This document shows positions 50,047 to 64,000 of a DNA stretch of 64,000 nt, piece after piece; position 1 is the stretch's first letter; every line of letters begins with the position of its first letter. Position numbers and translations under genes: made by a program. Origin of the DNA: Rhopalosiphum padi (lineage: Eukaryota; Arthropoda; Insecta; Hemiptera; Aphididae). The DNA lies in assembly GCF_020882245.1 (NCBI RefSeq), contig NC_083598.1, positions 71,243,714 to 71,307,713 on the forward strand. The letters run 5' to 3'. The notes under the pieces were generated by a model. It saw only the letters and a list, made by a program, of their open reading frames with translations, was not told the DNA's origin and did not search any database.

Positions 50047-50289
50047 ATGCCGCGGCCTGCAATGCTGTATTACGACGATGAAGACGGGGAAGGATCCCCT
50101 GACAGCGTGGGCTTTATTGAGGAGGATCATCCACTGCAATTGCATGGCAACAGGGAATTGGCGGCGCAGGCTGTCAAGCTGCTCCAAGTGCCAAGCAGGC
50201 CGGGCGATGCATCATTTGCTTCGTCTACCACCGATATGGACGTACCCATTTATGTGAGAGGACCTTCCTCCAGAAACCTAGGAAATCGG
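50047..50289 (+). CDS. Probable coding exon of an unrecognised gene, acidic N-terminus
   Basis: A GC-rich open stretch stands out sharply from its AT-rich flanks. From the ATG at 50050 it encodes 80 residues starting MPRPAMLYYDDEDGEG and ending SSRNLGNR, then meets a GTTAGT donor in phase 0. A TATTAG acceptor sits just before the ATG, although its pyrimidine tract is weak; the frame is also open upstream to 50002. The peptide is acidic and Ser/Pro-rich, with no membrane segment or known domain, so it looks like the cytosolic, disordered N-terminus of a larger protein. I do not recognise the gene. No further exon was found down to 64000, so the next one lies either beyond a long intron or beyond the window. 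A donor-like site at 46031 may belong to its untranslated first exon. Confidence 0.6.
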
Positions 50290-50916
50290 GTTAGTGTATA
50301 TTTTTGTATTTGGTTCATGTTAGTTCACGCAAAATTATGTATTTATTAGATAATTAAATGAATTTCTAACCTTCTCTCCAAATTTAGTACGAAAAACGAC
50401 TATAATACCCATCCTATAAATTTAATGAATATAATAACATTATTGTTTTGTTATTATAGTTATACGACCTTATACTACACATTGTCATACTGTCGTTTTA
50501 AATTAATTTCGAATAAGTCAAAAAGTATGTGTATTCATTTTGAAAACAATCACTTGAACCGATATTAAAACTATTGAATTTCTAAGACTAAGCTATAAGA
50601 AATGTGGTCAAACTAAATGTTCAAGTATTATAGTTAAGTAAATATTTAAGTATAAAATATAATAAATTGTATATAATATATATCATATTCTAATATGGTC
50701 ATAATATGCTGATTTATTATAAATCTACTGAGTTCAACGATAGTTATAAACATGACGTATGACTTCTTGCATATATATTATTATTAACACTACCTAGTAT
50801 TAGTAAACAAAAAAAAAAAAAAAATTAATTCTACATAAAGCATAGGCAAATTTTAAAGCTACATTATTACTATTCATGTGATGATTAACAATCAATAAAA
50901 AGGTTATAGACTTATA

Positions 50917-51065
50917 CAGGCACGTATACAAAAAAAATATTTTGGGGGGTTTACAAAATTTAGCAATACAAATTGTGCCGCAAAATAATAAAACAATTTT
51001 TCCTCGTTACTTGAAATTATTTCGGGGGGAGGGGAGAGGGTTGAACCCCCCTATATACGTGCCTG
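50917..51065. mobile_element. Short MITE with CAGGCACGTATA ends
   Basis: The ends CAGGCACGTATA and TATACGTGCCTG are perfect complements about 149 bp apart. The inside holds a G-run and a matching C-run (near 50942 and 51045) that continue the inverted repeat. It lies about 630 bp after the unrecognised coding exon, in its presumed intron. Confidence 0.75.
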
Positions 51066-54000
51066 GCCTTTAGGTTAACAACAATGATATATTTTGTGTT
51101 CGAATTTGTTCGAATTTTATTTTTATGTTTATACAAATTGACAATTAAAATAGTTTATACATTTTAATAAATAACCAACAATTTACCATATAATTATTTG
51201 GCAGATGCGATCAATCAGTAATCACATAATCAATCAATGTTCATTATGTACGTTTTTTTTGGTTCAATAAACAGAATAATTACTAAAAGAAAATAAATAA
51301 AAATGTGATAATTTAAATTAATTATACTAATTATCTTTTATTTGCTGAATAAGTTCTTGTGGGGATCTGAATTAACAATTCGTAATACAATGTATGTTAA
51401 CTATATTAAGTATAATTTGTATACAAATTGTATTTCAAGTACAATATTATATTACTTCTTAAGTTATACATTTTTAATATGTAGCCAATGGTAATTCCAT
51501 AAGGTTATTATACACATTGCTATACGTATACAATATTTCCCGATTTTCATTATTTTTACAAACGTTTGACATAACATATTTTGATTTAAACACATTTACA
51601 TGTATTGTACATTGTACATACTAATATGGTATTTATGTGTGATACTCGACAAAGTTCTATACTATGACTGATGATAACTATGCTCATGTGAATTTACTCA
51701 TAATTAACTAGTTGATCAAGCTACAAAGAAAGGATAAAAAATACTTTAAACATATTTATATAATATTATAAGTAGGTATTTATGTTGATTTTTGTGTCAA
51801 TGCTGATCTTATGATAATTATATACTACAGACATTTTTATTAATTACACTGTCAAATATAATTTTAAAATATTAAAAGTGTATTGTGTGTAAACATTGTA
51901 AATTTTCTAAAGAATGTGCTGCGCAACAAAATAAAATACTTAATTTTTACTCAACCTATCCAAAATGTAAACATGCTTAATGACTTGGCAGCGAGATATA
52001 ATAGGACTTATATTTATGATTATGATTTTATTTTATATTTATATATAGGTACTTTAAGAATGAATACCTTTGATGTAATATTTTTTAACAACAACAACAA
52101 AAACAAAACTTCAGTACCTAAATCTAACTAAATATAGATTGAGCGTCAATTATTGTAAATTGGTTTATTTTTTATTTTATCCAAAGTTTCAATAACCACG
52201 GTTATTAGCTGTTTAGAATAATTATTTATATTATTTTTTTGTATACCTGAATCAATTGTTATAGATCTGTTCATTATGGAAAATTATTATTTTATTAAAA
52301 AATATAGAAATATTAATATTAAATATATTAAACTATTTTTAATTTTGATAATTTCAATAATATTATTGCATACAGTAAAACTAATTTTGATTGTATCAAT
52401 GCATTTTGATTTAAAATAATAATGCAATTTATTATTTGATAATATTCCTTGTAGTTGAAATTATATATTATTATTATTATTAACTAGTTAATAAAAGGTG
52501 TGTTTATTTTCTAAACTTATACTTATTACTTTCGCACAAAAAGTCATAGTTATTTGTTCTTGATAGTTAACCTGTAAAAATAAACAATAGTTATATTAAA
52601 AGATTTGACTTAATTTATAACACTCGGAACCTATTAGGAATTATATAATTCCTTTATTTTATCATAAATGTGAAATTTATAAAGTTTGTAGTATCTAAGT
52701 ATAATGTATTAAAAAACATTGCTTAATACTTTATTGTAGTTTGTACTGTATAAAAATTAACTTCATCATTTATATTACAAAATATTAATTTAAAACATTA
52801 GGTTCAAAAATTGGAATATATTTTTATATTTATACTCTCAAACAACGATTTCACTTAAATTATTACTTAATAAATTCTCGCTCAGATTTTGGTAAGATAA
52901 TGTATTAATGGTGTTATTGTTTTTATATTGTACTTATGTAAATGTAGTTATAGGAGTGATATCATTGATAATTTTTCTACTCATATGTTCTTCGTATCAT
53001 TTTTTTCTCTTTCTATCAAATTTACTTAAATAAACTAATTCATATTCATTAAATTTAATTCAAGAAGTTTTAATCAACCAATTTATCAATCAGAAGTATT
53101 TAATTTTCGATAAACATTATAATTATTTATAATAGTCGTACAAGTAAATCAGTAATAATAAAAACTACTAATTTTTATTGCCTAACCTATACGCCTTATT
53201 TTTGTCTGAGTTTTAATATGGTAATATAATGCTTTTAGAAACAAATAATGCAACACGCGTCCTTCATTCAAACATCATAACTATGAATCAGAACAAACTT
53301 CGAAAAAATCAATATTACTGGCCCTTTCATAATTCTACCAATATCAAGTAATCTGATGAAATATTCAATAATATATCAGATTCCTAAAATAATATGTTTC
53401 TTATTTAATTAAAAACTCTCGCTTCTTCTAATAAACAATTGATTAGATATTAAATATTCAAACTCAATAGATAGAGTTTATCTCATTTTAATAATTAATA
53501 TTGATGTATTATTATATATTAAAAATATATAAGGATATTATTAGAACTTACATACTATTATGAAATAAAAACTTTTCTTATTCACAAAAAGGGAAATTAA
53601 ATTTTTTTCAAACCTTAAACACGCCATTTAAATTTTTTAATATTAATGCAAGTCGTTATGCATTGATAAATAAATATATTTTATATTGATTAATTTATTT
53701 TTTGAATACAATTATTATTATTCAAATAAATGTTTAAATTATCTTAAAAATAAATGAAATAATTTTGTTTTTTAACTTTGAACTTAAAAAATTTTTATAA
53801 ATTTAATGTATGTATAATAATTAATTACGTTTGATATCAATATTACAGATTGTTTCTAATTACAATAATACTATACAAAATTATATTACTTATGGAAATT
53901 ATAGTAATATAATATAATATTGTTAATTTTTTTTCAAAGAAAATGAGTTACCATTTAAAAAAAAATATTTACTATATACAGTACAGTAAGCACAAATAGT

Positions 54001-57000
54001 ACAATTTATTTATAATTACCTATATTAAATGTAAACTATATTGAAATTTCATTTTTCATTGGATATAATATTGGTTTTGTGTATGTTTTAACTGTTTTAA
54101 GTATTTAAGTTTTATAGTTTTAACATCAACAAATCAGAGCTTTATCGGAAGGAAAGGTTTATGTGTAATGAGTTATGACCCTATAATATATTATTAAGAC
54201 ATAAAAATTATATTTAATTAATAACGAAGTTAAAATAAAAAAACACGTTAACCTTTCTCTTATCTAAAACAACACTGCTATAAAAAGTAGTGTAAAAATT
54301 TAGTTAATACTATAATATCATTATCTATGAATTATCAAACCAATAAAGTAAACTTTCATATCTTCAAGTGGATTAATCAAAAAAGGTATTCCTTAATACG
54401 TCATACATAAACTGCAGTTATTATTTTTTAGTTTAAAGAAATATTATACTTTTAAAATGCAATTTTGTGAGTTACAAAATATATTATATTATTTTAAAAC
54501 TATTTTTTATAGTATGCATTAACAGTCAGTTTATTCCGGTTATTGATGTTATAAAATTATATATAATTACACAATTTAAATAAGATATAAAATTAAGACG
54601 ATTAGAAAACTTTTATTACCTAGTCAAATATTTTTGTTGGTTTGAACATTTTAAATTTTAATACGAATTTTGTTAAGTATTTAAACGGAGAAATTGTATG
54701 TGTTAAGTAGTATAATATCCAAGATTAACATTCTACTAGAAATTATCATAGGACATGAGAAATATTGAGCTCGTATAATCAACTCGGATTGATTGGTATA
54801 TTGTATCAGTAAAAAGGTGTGTAACTAAAATACGAATGGACGAATGGTTGCGTTAAAATAATATGGCTACAATAAGGGATTGTATTATTTGCCTTATATT
54901 TTTTATTCTAATTATTTTTTCGGTAAAATCTTAGAATTTTTAACTTCTAAGTATTTTAATTACAAATATTGATTTTTAACAGCATTGTGATAAATATAAA
55001 TAAAAAATATGTTGATGCTTTGCTTAAAATGTTATGGATAACACCTGTAATACGCAAACTATGTTTTTTAATTTGAACTTGTGATAAAAAATTCAAATTT
55101 TTACATCTAAAAAACAATAAGGATTTTATCAATTTTATTGTTTTTATTTTTTTATAACAAAAGAAAAATATTAGCCATGTATTTAACAAAATAATAATAT
55201 CTGGACGTGTAAAATAAGTGTATTATTATCAAAAAGATTAAAATTATTTGTATATAAATTTAAATAATAAATTAATAGATAGTCAAAATATTTCTCATTA
55301 TCTTTAAATTTATGATCAAATTAAAAATTTTGAAAAAATATATTATAATAATCAAGGTATAAATAGAATTCAACATATAAATGCATATGTTATTTAGTTA
55401 ATAATAAATCTATGAATTTGTATTTTAAAATTTAAGTAATCAAAACATTCAAAACCAATTTTTTCATATTTAAAATGGTTATTCCTAAAATTAGTAAAAT
55501 ATTTATAATAATATAGGTATAATTAACACAATATTTATATATTATCAATTTTTCAAAGAATTAATAAGATACAACAATAAAGACTATCCAAGTATAAATT
55601 CGTAAATATATAGAAATGATATAACAAATTCTGATACCGCACGTTTTTATGGTTCATTCGTACTAATATAAAAATAACTATTAATTTTATATTGACTAAC
55701 ATGTAATGACTAATTCAAAATTCATGTTATATTCATACTATAATCATGTATGTACTTAAAATGTATACATACATACATATTGCATACTATATACATTAAA
55801 TATATACTATAATTGTACATACACTACACGCATATATACATTTTAAATCATTAAAAACTATAAAAGTTTATTAGAATTTGACTAAAATTAAATTTTTAAA
55901 TATTTTGTGAATTAATTAGTTTCCTTACCATTATTATAAATATTATTCAATGTTTTATAAGTATCTGTCAGAATAAAATAAGAGAAATTTTTTATTTTAC
56001 TGGTAGAAGTATTATTTATTCTAAAAACAATAAGTTTTTTAATTATTTTGTAAGATAGGTTATGTATAGGTTCATATTTCATTAATTCAAAACATATTAC
56101 TTTATTAGTATATAGTTAGAAAACGTACAAATAGGGTACATTGCTATTTCCTACAATTCAATTAGAAATTTATTTCAATAATTGTATTTAAATGCTCCCG
56201 AGTAAAATATATTTGTAAGTATATTTTTATAAAAATATTTGGTATTTAAAAATGTTTTACTTGCTAATACCATATATTATATATAACATATTATACTATT
56301 ATATTATGTATTTCAATGATGAAAAAATCAATATTGTTTCCACATAATAATTTATATCTGTGTCCTATTTTTATATATCGGGTAAATTATTATAAAAATA
56401 ATCTATACACACTAAGTTGGTTGTTTTAAAAAAATTCCTATGTACATCACAGTTTTTATGTAATAATTTATACTTCAATTTATACCGTTTAAAAATTAAA
56501 ACAGACAGATAGCCGTTGAAAACATAAAACATTAATATTTTATAACGTAGTTGGTAGTTGACCAAACAATACTGGAAGCTAATTTGAATCACGTAGCACA
56601 CTTGAAGTAGCGTGTACTTGTATTTAATTCGTTCGAAAAAAAATGTAAATAAACTGACACGATGTACATATACGTATATATACCGAATACCTATGTATAC
56701 ATATATTTTACATGAAATAATATTGTAATTGTGTAGTTTTTCATTTCTCTGCTTTCAGATATTATTCGTCTACTAATTTAATGTGCACTATTTGTTTTAT
56801 GGAATTATCACCAGTGCTTGGTTGATTTGCGCGTATTTGGTTTTTTACCTTGGACTTAATTCTCACCGTACATTTCACACAAATGTTATACGACACGTTA
56901 TATTTTGTCAATTTATCAGTGAAAAAATACTATATTTTCGAAAATATCATATTATCACGTGGGCGTGTTATTACGATACAATAATATATTATATTTAACG

Positions 57001-60000
57001 AGGCGCCCGATATATCAATAAAGCATTGAATGTCAAACCGATGAAATGGCTGTAATATCGAAATGCGCAAGACGCGTTATCATTTTGTATTCACGTATAT
57101 AATATATAATATTTAATGTTATATCTATATCGAAAGTCTTTTCGGTATTAATATAACGATCATTATAACTCAAAAGTAAACTCAGCAGCACACACAAAAC
57201 ATAATCCATATGTACATTATATTATTACGATATACAGTAGGTAAGTATATAATATAGTATAGATACCTACCTGTTTTACAGTGTAGTTTCACTGACCGCA
57301 TTGTGGCTATATATTCGTCACGTAAACGTGTAATCATCAGTGCACGATATAATATATTTGGAGCTGTTTTGGATAATATACATAAGTGCAACTCTATAAA
57401 TCCTTTAGTGGTTTGTGATTGACGTGGACTATTACGATATTACAATAATACATTGTAATGGTGTGCACTTGTATATAATATTATACATATGTATGCTTAA
57501 AAAAAAATATATCACGTTCCGTTGAAGTGTAAAATATAGTTAATGTGAAAATCAAAATCTATCGGAACTTTGTAAAAACGCAATAACTTTTAATCTTTAA
57601 GGTTTTCATATTATACCCGGGTACTTGTACGCATAATAATCGACACCCAATTCAAATATTATAGTATAATATTTAAATTATATTTTGATTTAAATTAATA
57701 ATTACTATTTGAACCATCTATTGAAGATATTATTGTGTTTTTTTAAAACGGTTGAAATTGAATTAACCTTTTTTTTAATATGATAATTTACAATTTGAAC
57801 AGTAAACAATGCATACAATAAGCAAATTATAATCTCTCATTGTCAATGTTAAATCTTTTTTGGTGAAGTTTTTTTACTAATATTAATTTGATAAAAACGT
57901 TAAAGCAATATTTAAGATTGTACTTAATTATAACGATTATTTATATCAATAACGATGTGATTTAATGTAAGTACCTATACATTAAAATATAATTTATTTT
58001 CCATGATACACCAATGTTCCGCTTCAAATAGGAAAGGTATAAAACTTAATTTTATTAATAACTAAATGTAATAAATATCATACTACATTAACTGTATATT
58101 TTGTTTCCAATATTGATTTTAATTGAATTATTTCCAAACAATCACTTTCACCGAACAATTTAAACAATTTTTCGGCTCGTGATATTTGGGCAATGATTAA
58201 AAATTTAGAGTGATATATGAAAGATTACCATGACCTACTATTTTAATATATTATACTTTTGTTGGATATTAATTTATTGATATAAATATTTTAATGCAAA
58301 ATGGTTGTTGATACTATCACTATACTGCTTTATTTATGACCGTGTAGAATTTTTAAAAGGTTCTACTTAAGTAATTTATGTATTAACTACCAATTACCAT
58401 TTGTTAAAAAATATATAGTGTTGATGTATTATGGTATATATCGTATAGAAGGTAAATTATACCTAGAGCCGCTATAGACTAAAGAGAACTTTGTTTTAAT
58501 TATATTACCTATAGTCTTAATAGAAATAAATTTCTTTAAACATCTATTAGTTTTTTTTAGTGACACATTGATACCAAATTTGTTTTGATTTCAGTTGGTT
58601 TATAATTTTAATTATCATACATTCAAAGATTTACTTGGCTAAAGTTTTTATTAACGTACTTGAGTACAATAAATTAATACTTGCTTGATTATATAAATAT
58701 TATATTTTCATTTTTCAGCCAAGATTATAAAATATCATTAATAAATAAATATGAGTGTGAGATGATCTTATGATAATATATAGAAATATATAAAATAAAT
58801 ATTACTAAATAATAAGACTATTACGTACCTACCGGTAGAGTTGTTAAGGATGCCTATTTTATAGAATGGAAGGCAAAATAAAATTTTGAAATAAAATTTG
58901 ATGTGACACGTGTATATTTTAAATTAATTTATAATATAAGTATTCAATAATAGGTAACAATAATATTTAAATCTCATATTATTTATCATGTTAGATAATT
59001 TAATAACTAATGCAGTAGGATTAATTTTTTTTTTTTTTTTAATTGTTTTCATTAAGTTGAAAAATCAAATATAAAAGACTGATTAAATGGATAAAAACAA
59101 TTATGTATAATCTATTATATGTTCCTATGTTAATATTATACTTATTAACTAAAAATTAGAGAGGGTAATTTTTTTCTCAATCAATTATAATAAACCTTTC
59201 ACTTATCAGTAATAGAAACCAATATTGATTCAAACTATTATGTATTTGCTAATAAGTTATCTTAACAATTTTTTTAAAATAATTATTAGGTAAATAGATT
59301 GTCAGTTTATTTTACTTGTATTTTTGTACTTTTCTTTCATCTCCATATTCATACTATAGTTTAAAAATAAAAGTTCCTTCGTTAATATTACTGCCACTTG
59401 TTAGTAACTATCAAGAAATATTATTCAAAAACGAAATTAATTTTAATTTGATTTATTAAATAAAAAAATTGCAATCAATAAATGCTAATGGATTGGATTT
59501 AATTTAAAAAAAAACCAAAAAATATAAACGTTTTGGGAATATTATCCATCGCAAATGATATTATTTAGCCAACTTAAATTTTGACGAAATTATCGACGAG
59601 TTTTCAAGATAGAAATTGAGAAAAGTTTGTGAATGATTTTTAATCAATTTATGATTCAACTACAATATTAAACTCTAAATATTTTTCAAATTGTTGTGGA
59701 AAATTTTTACATAGTACCTATTGAGTTTAACGAAGATGAATAATTAGGGGCTCGTATTTTAAATTTCACTATGTTCAAAATAATTAATTTTTAATTTTGT
59801 ACAAAATGTTATTGGAATAACTTTTTACTTATTAAAAGATAATGTATCACTGTTTATAATTTATTATAGGTAGCTGCTATTATAGTTATGTCATTTTTAT
59901 AACACGTTTGATTTTATTCTTAACGACTTAATAGTTTTTTCCACCCAAATATTAGTCACAAACAAATAATTGGTAAGTTACAAAAAATAATAAGAAAGTT

Positions 60001-63000
60001 GATGAAAAGGAAGGGAGAATGTGCAAATCATGCAACTTATTTTGTCTGCTCATTTTTGTGACCGTTTGTTAGTATCACAATGGATGTTAACTATGAAATA
60101 CACTCATCATTGATATCTAAGTATGAGTATGTAAAAATTTTATACGTATAGGTTAGGTTAGGTACTCGTATATAATAAATCATAATAAGATAAAATATTT
60201 GTCCTATAATATAAAAATTATTTTCTACTGCGCTGTTTCAAAAATAATGAGAAATTTTAATCTGAATTATTGGACGAGACAAATAAATTATTAGGGTTGT
60301 TTATTTGAGCTTAGATTTCGATAGACGAGTATTTATTATTTTTGTTTCAGAACTACCAACGTTTATTATTTTACAAATTTGTTTTATGTATTGTTAATAA
60401 TCAATTATTAATAATTAATATATATATATTTAGAAGTATATTCAAGTATATTTACTATAATTTAAATATTTAATTTGATTATTTTTCCATTATTACATTT
60501 TATACACTAAAAATATAATTTTTACCATTTATTTTAAGATTTTATAATTGAGATTTCTGGAGATATTTTAATAATTGATAAAAACATACATTTTCCTAAT
60601 ATTATGTTATTGCAATTACTAAATACAGTATAAAATAAATATAAGTTAACAATTGGTTTAATGATACTTATCTATGATCTAAAATTATGAGTTATAATAT
60701 TTTAGATTTGATTTCGTTATTATTCCTACTTTATAATATTACATACAATAGTATAATATCACCTTATATTTTATTGAAGATTGTTCAATAATTACTTTTG
60801 GTTTGAATACATTTTAAGTCACAACATTTTCACTAAAACTATTCCATATTCAGAAGAAAAGTACTTACGGTTTTTTTTTTTGAACATACATTTAATAATA
60901 GACAAAATAATTTGGATTTTTTTTTTAAAGATGATGAACCTTGTGGGGATTCATCTTGTTTATCCCTTTAGAGTGGATAACATTTAAATAGGTAACATGA
61001 ACTTTTTATAGCCTGAAATATCTTAAAGATTACATTATTATATTGAAGGTGTAAATCTTTAGACTAGTGGATGTTTATCATATTCATATTCATACAAGTG
61101 AACAAAATTTTTATTGTTTTAATTCTTATCAACCAATTTATATTTTTCTATACTTATACTATTTTAAAGAAAAAAAATATAACTGTATATAGTCATAATG
61201 TTCTATGTTCTTATACTCTTATAACAATTATCATGTAATCAAAATTCGTTATCAATTATAAATACATATAATTACATATTATATATAATAATAAATTAAT
61301 CCGATTATTATATATTAGTTAAAAAAAACTATTGAAACAAAATTCAATAAATAAAATGCGAAATAAATTTATTTGTATTAAGCTTATTTGTAATATTATT
61401 TTGTATACGGTTTAATGAAATTGCGTTTGTCTAGACTCTAGACATATTATTCGTCTACCTGTAGTGTCCTGTACGATGGCTAATGCATTTTTAACGATCT
61501 TGGAAACCAATTAATTAATTTATATCGTTAATCGTAAGGATATATTAAGGTACGTATTTCTCATGTTTAATGTGAATATAAGTATGATATAAAGATACTA
61601 TTATTTTTGAATTAATAAAAACTACGAATCTGCTATAGAGTCAAAACAATATATACCTATTGATAATGGTTAACTTACACCTTAATGGCTTAATATTTAT
61701 TACCAGATTGAATTATTGTATTTATATATTTTATGTATACTATTTAAAATACTATCAACATGTCTAGATTGTATTTAATTATGTTTTACTGTTATGACAT
61801 TTACTATTTGCATAAAAATTATTCACCGATAATAGTACTGATACAATTTAAACATAATTTCTTACACAATAGGGCATTATATTTAAATTGGAAGATTTTA
61901 CTTCATTTTATTATCGATAAATGTTTTCAATCTGCATTATGTATAATATATTAATATGTATAATATAAATATATGCAATAGTTAGAAACATTAGATAGTT
62001 AACATATATTATTATTTTAAAATAACTATAGTTATTTATTTGAGTCGTCCAATGCTTGTATATATTGTTATTTTCAGTATGAATTTAATAAAAACTAATT
62101 AACATATTATATCAATCATGTATCATAATATAATATTTGTCTTATTGAATATTTGACTTAAAAATGTTGCACAATTGGTCGAACAATGGATATTATATAA
62201 TAATAATGTTTACACTGAAGGAAATATGATATTAATAGGTACTCGGCAATCTGACCAATAGTCCGATAAATTAATGATGTTTACCATAATAGTTGGTGTT
62301 TATAATTTTTTCTTTGCGATGAATTGAATTAAATTTTAGAGTTATAACTTATAAATAAATTTATACATAGTTTAAGATGTTTAAGTACGTATTATATATA
62401 CTAACGTTCACGTTGTATCTATCTCTATTCACTATCTAAGTTTAAATTTCAAATGTGCATCCAACTAAATAAAATAGGTGAAATCATTAATACATCTACC
62501 TATTTGGCTACTTGAAGTATGTTTATTTGCTCAGATTAACGTACACTAATAATAATACCATACAGGGAGGAACAAAGCAAAACAATTCTAAAACGTAGGA
62601 AAACTTCCTTATTATGATGCTTTTAAAGGCTTACTAATTTGTATACGTCTTTTAAATCGTTACTTAAATTTTATTTTTTTTTTAAATATTTTGAATATTA
62701 TTAACACGCAATTCAAATTTCAACCCGAAATCTCATTAAAATTGCTCCTAATATCATGCCTTTCACTTCGCCGTTTTGCTATAAACCATCAGGCGTGCAT
62801 ACGGTTACCACTGGTTTTATCCCTTCCAATTTTTATTTTAAATGGCTCAATGCAAATTTATTTTTGACCTAAATTTTAAATTTCATTCAATTATTTCTTT
62901 CTTAATATTCGTTGCTGGTGCACAATAAAAATTCAAAAGAAAATAGTGTATACCTATATTTTTTGTTCACTTAAAATTATATTGGTATCTATATTTATAC

Positions 63001-63247
63001 TATATAATTATATTATTATAATATATCAAAAAATTATTAATATCTTAGCACATACCACGTCAGATAGATATCTTTAAACAGTTATTAGAATAATTGTATC
63101 GATGATAGTGTTTATGTGTATGATTAACTTCATTGAGTGGGATTTGTTGTCATAGTTTCATACGATTTCATACATTACCATCGTTTTTTTTTTTATATAA
63201 ATATTAACTAAAATATTGTGATATAATTTCCATCCGAGATCCGTGGC
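51066..63247. other. Long AT-rich desert
   Basis: About 12 kb without a supported exon on either strand. It may be the long intron of the gene that starts near 50050. A slightly GC-richer zone at 56600-57420 has no recognisable frame or element. Confidence 0.5.
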
Positions 63248-63281
63248 ATATAAGTATATAACGGCAGTTATATACTTATAT
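63248..63281. repeat. Perfect 15-bp hairpin with GGCA loop
   Basis: ATATAAGTATATAAC, then GGCA, then its exact reverse complement. Such perfect short-loop hairpins are rare even in AT-rich DNA. No gene is adjacent. Confidence 0.8.
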
Positions 63282-64000
63282 CATAACCATATATAGCATT
63301 ATCCGTTTATTTAAATAAGCATATGATATATTATTGTTTTAATTAAAACGTCGTCACAGATATATATGCGATGTTGTGGCGTGTGTTGAAACTATTAGAT
63401 TAAAACTAATTATGAGTATTAAACTTTAAAATTCGTTTAGATGAAACAGATTATAAGCGTAATTACTAATACGGATTAAATTGCTTTGAGATGATGTTAA
63501 ATTACGTATATTGTTGATTATGTATATTATATTATTGATGGTAAAAAATTTTAAACTTCAATGCATATTATAGTCCATAATACAAAACATATTGATATAA
63601 TGGATAGTGAATACATGAATATACTAAACAGTTATGTGGATTTATTTGCAAGATACCTGTTTGTATGCATATATTATTATTGCTATTAAATTATAGCTAA
63701 GGTATACATTTGTAATTTCTTATTATTTACGCATATGGGTTAAATATACAGCATAATATTATAAAAAGTGAAATAAATTCACTTTTAATAAAGTTTAATT
63801 AGGATTTGTTTATAATTGTAATTATAATGTTTTTAAACTGTAGTTGAATATGAATAATATAATATATCAATACAATTATTTTTGGATATTCCTATTGGCT
63901 ATTCATACTCAATATGTATATATTTTTTTAAATGAGTAAATAATATTAATATCTGAATAAAATATGTAGGTACTTATAATGATAATAAATTAAAAGTGAT

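Noticed and set aside
56783..56998. 71-codon plus-strand frame preceded by a TTTCAG acceptor at about 56758
   Set aside because: The sequence right after the acceptor is quickly closed by stops and the peptide is not protein-like. It cannot be tied to the exon at 50047.

Overview
The window is AT-rich eukaryotic DNA from an insect nuclear genome. Short introns with GT..AG borders, long AT-rich gene deserts and a dense load of small DNA-transposon derivatives point to a hemipteran, most likely an aphid. The aphid call rests on repeat style and transposase types that resemble aphid sequences known to me; it is an inference. No rRNA, tRNA, CRISPR or bacterial feature was seen.

Layout. 1-16.8 kb is a gene desert with old repeats. 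Its only gene-like sign is a GC-rich block at about 9.25-9.48 kb that ends in a good minus-strand splice donor, possibly an untranslated first exon. 16.8-36.6 kb is a transposon-rich island. It holds a 1.5 kb repeat present twice in direct orientation (18.0-19.5 and 35.1-36.6 kb), a 0.75 kb repeat present twice in inverted orientation (20.0-20.8 and 32.5-33.2 kb), several miniature inverted-repeat elements, a deleted FLYWCH/Mutator-like element with target-site duplications (23.75-24.82 kb), and two divergently arranged transposase-derived genes. On the minus strand (25.2-27.0 kb) is a two-exon Tc1/mariner-type DDE transposase with an intact frame but two of three catalytic acids apparently replaced. 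On the plus strand (27.6-29.4 kb) is a two-exon THAP-domain gene with the C-terminal part of a P-element/THAP9-type transposase, followed by a nested 96/21-bp tandem array.

37.66-40.94 kb holds the one conserved cellular gene: a seven-exon GTPBP10 (Obg-family mitochondrial GTPase) encoding 395 residues, with a long-arm inverted-repeat element in its last intron. 41-64 kb is again mostly desert. It contains a large foldback element (42.2-42.8 kb), several hAT-like and TTAA-flanked miniature elements, and one GC-rich coding exon of an unrecognised gene (50.05-50.29 kb) whose other exons were not found.

The genes do not form a pathway. The most notable theme is host-like, frame-preserved but probably non-mobile transposase derivatives arranged head to head across about 610 bp, which makes them candidates for domesticated or repressor-type genes.
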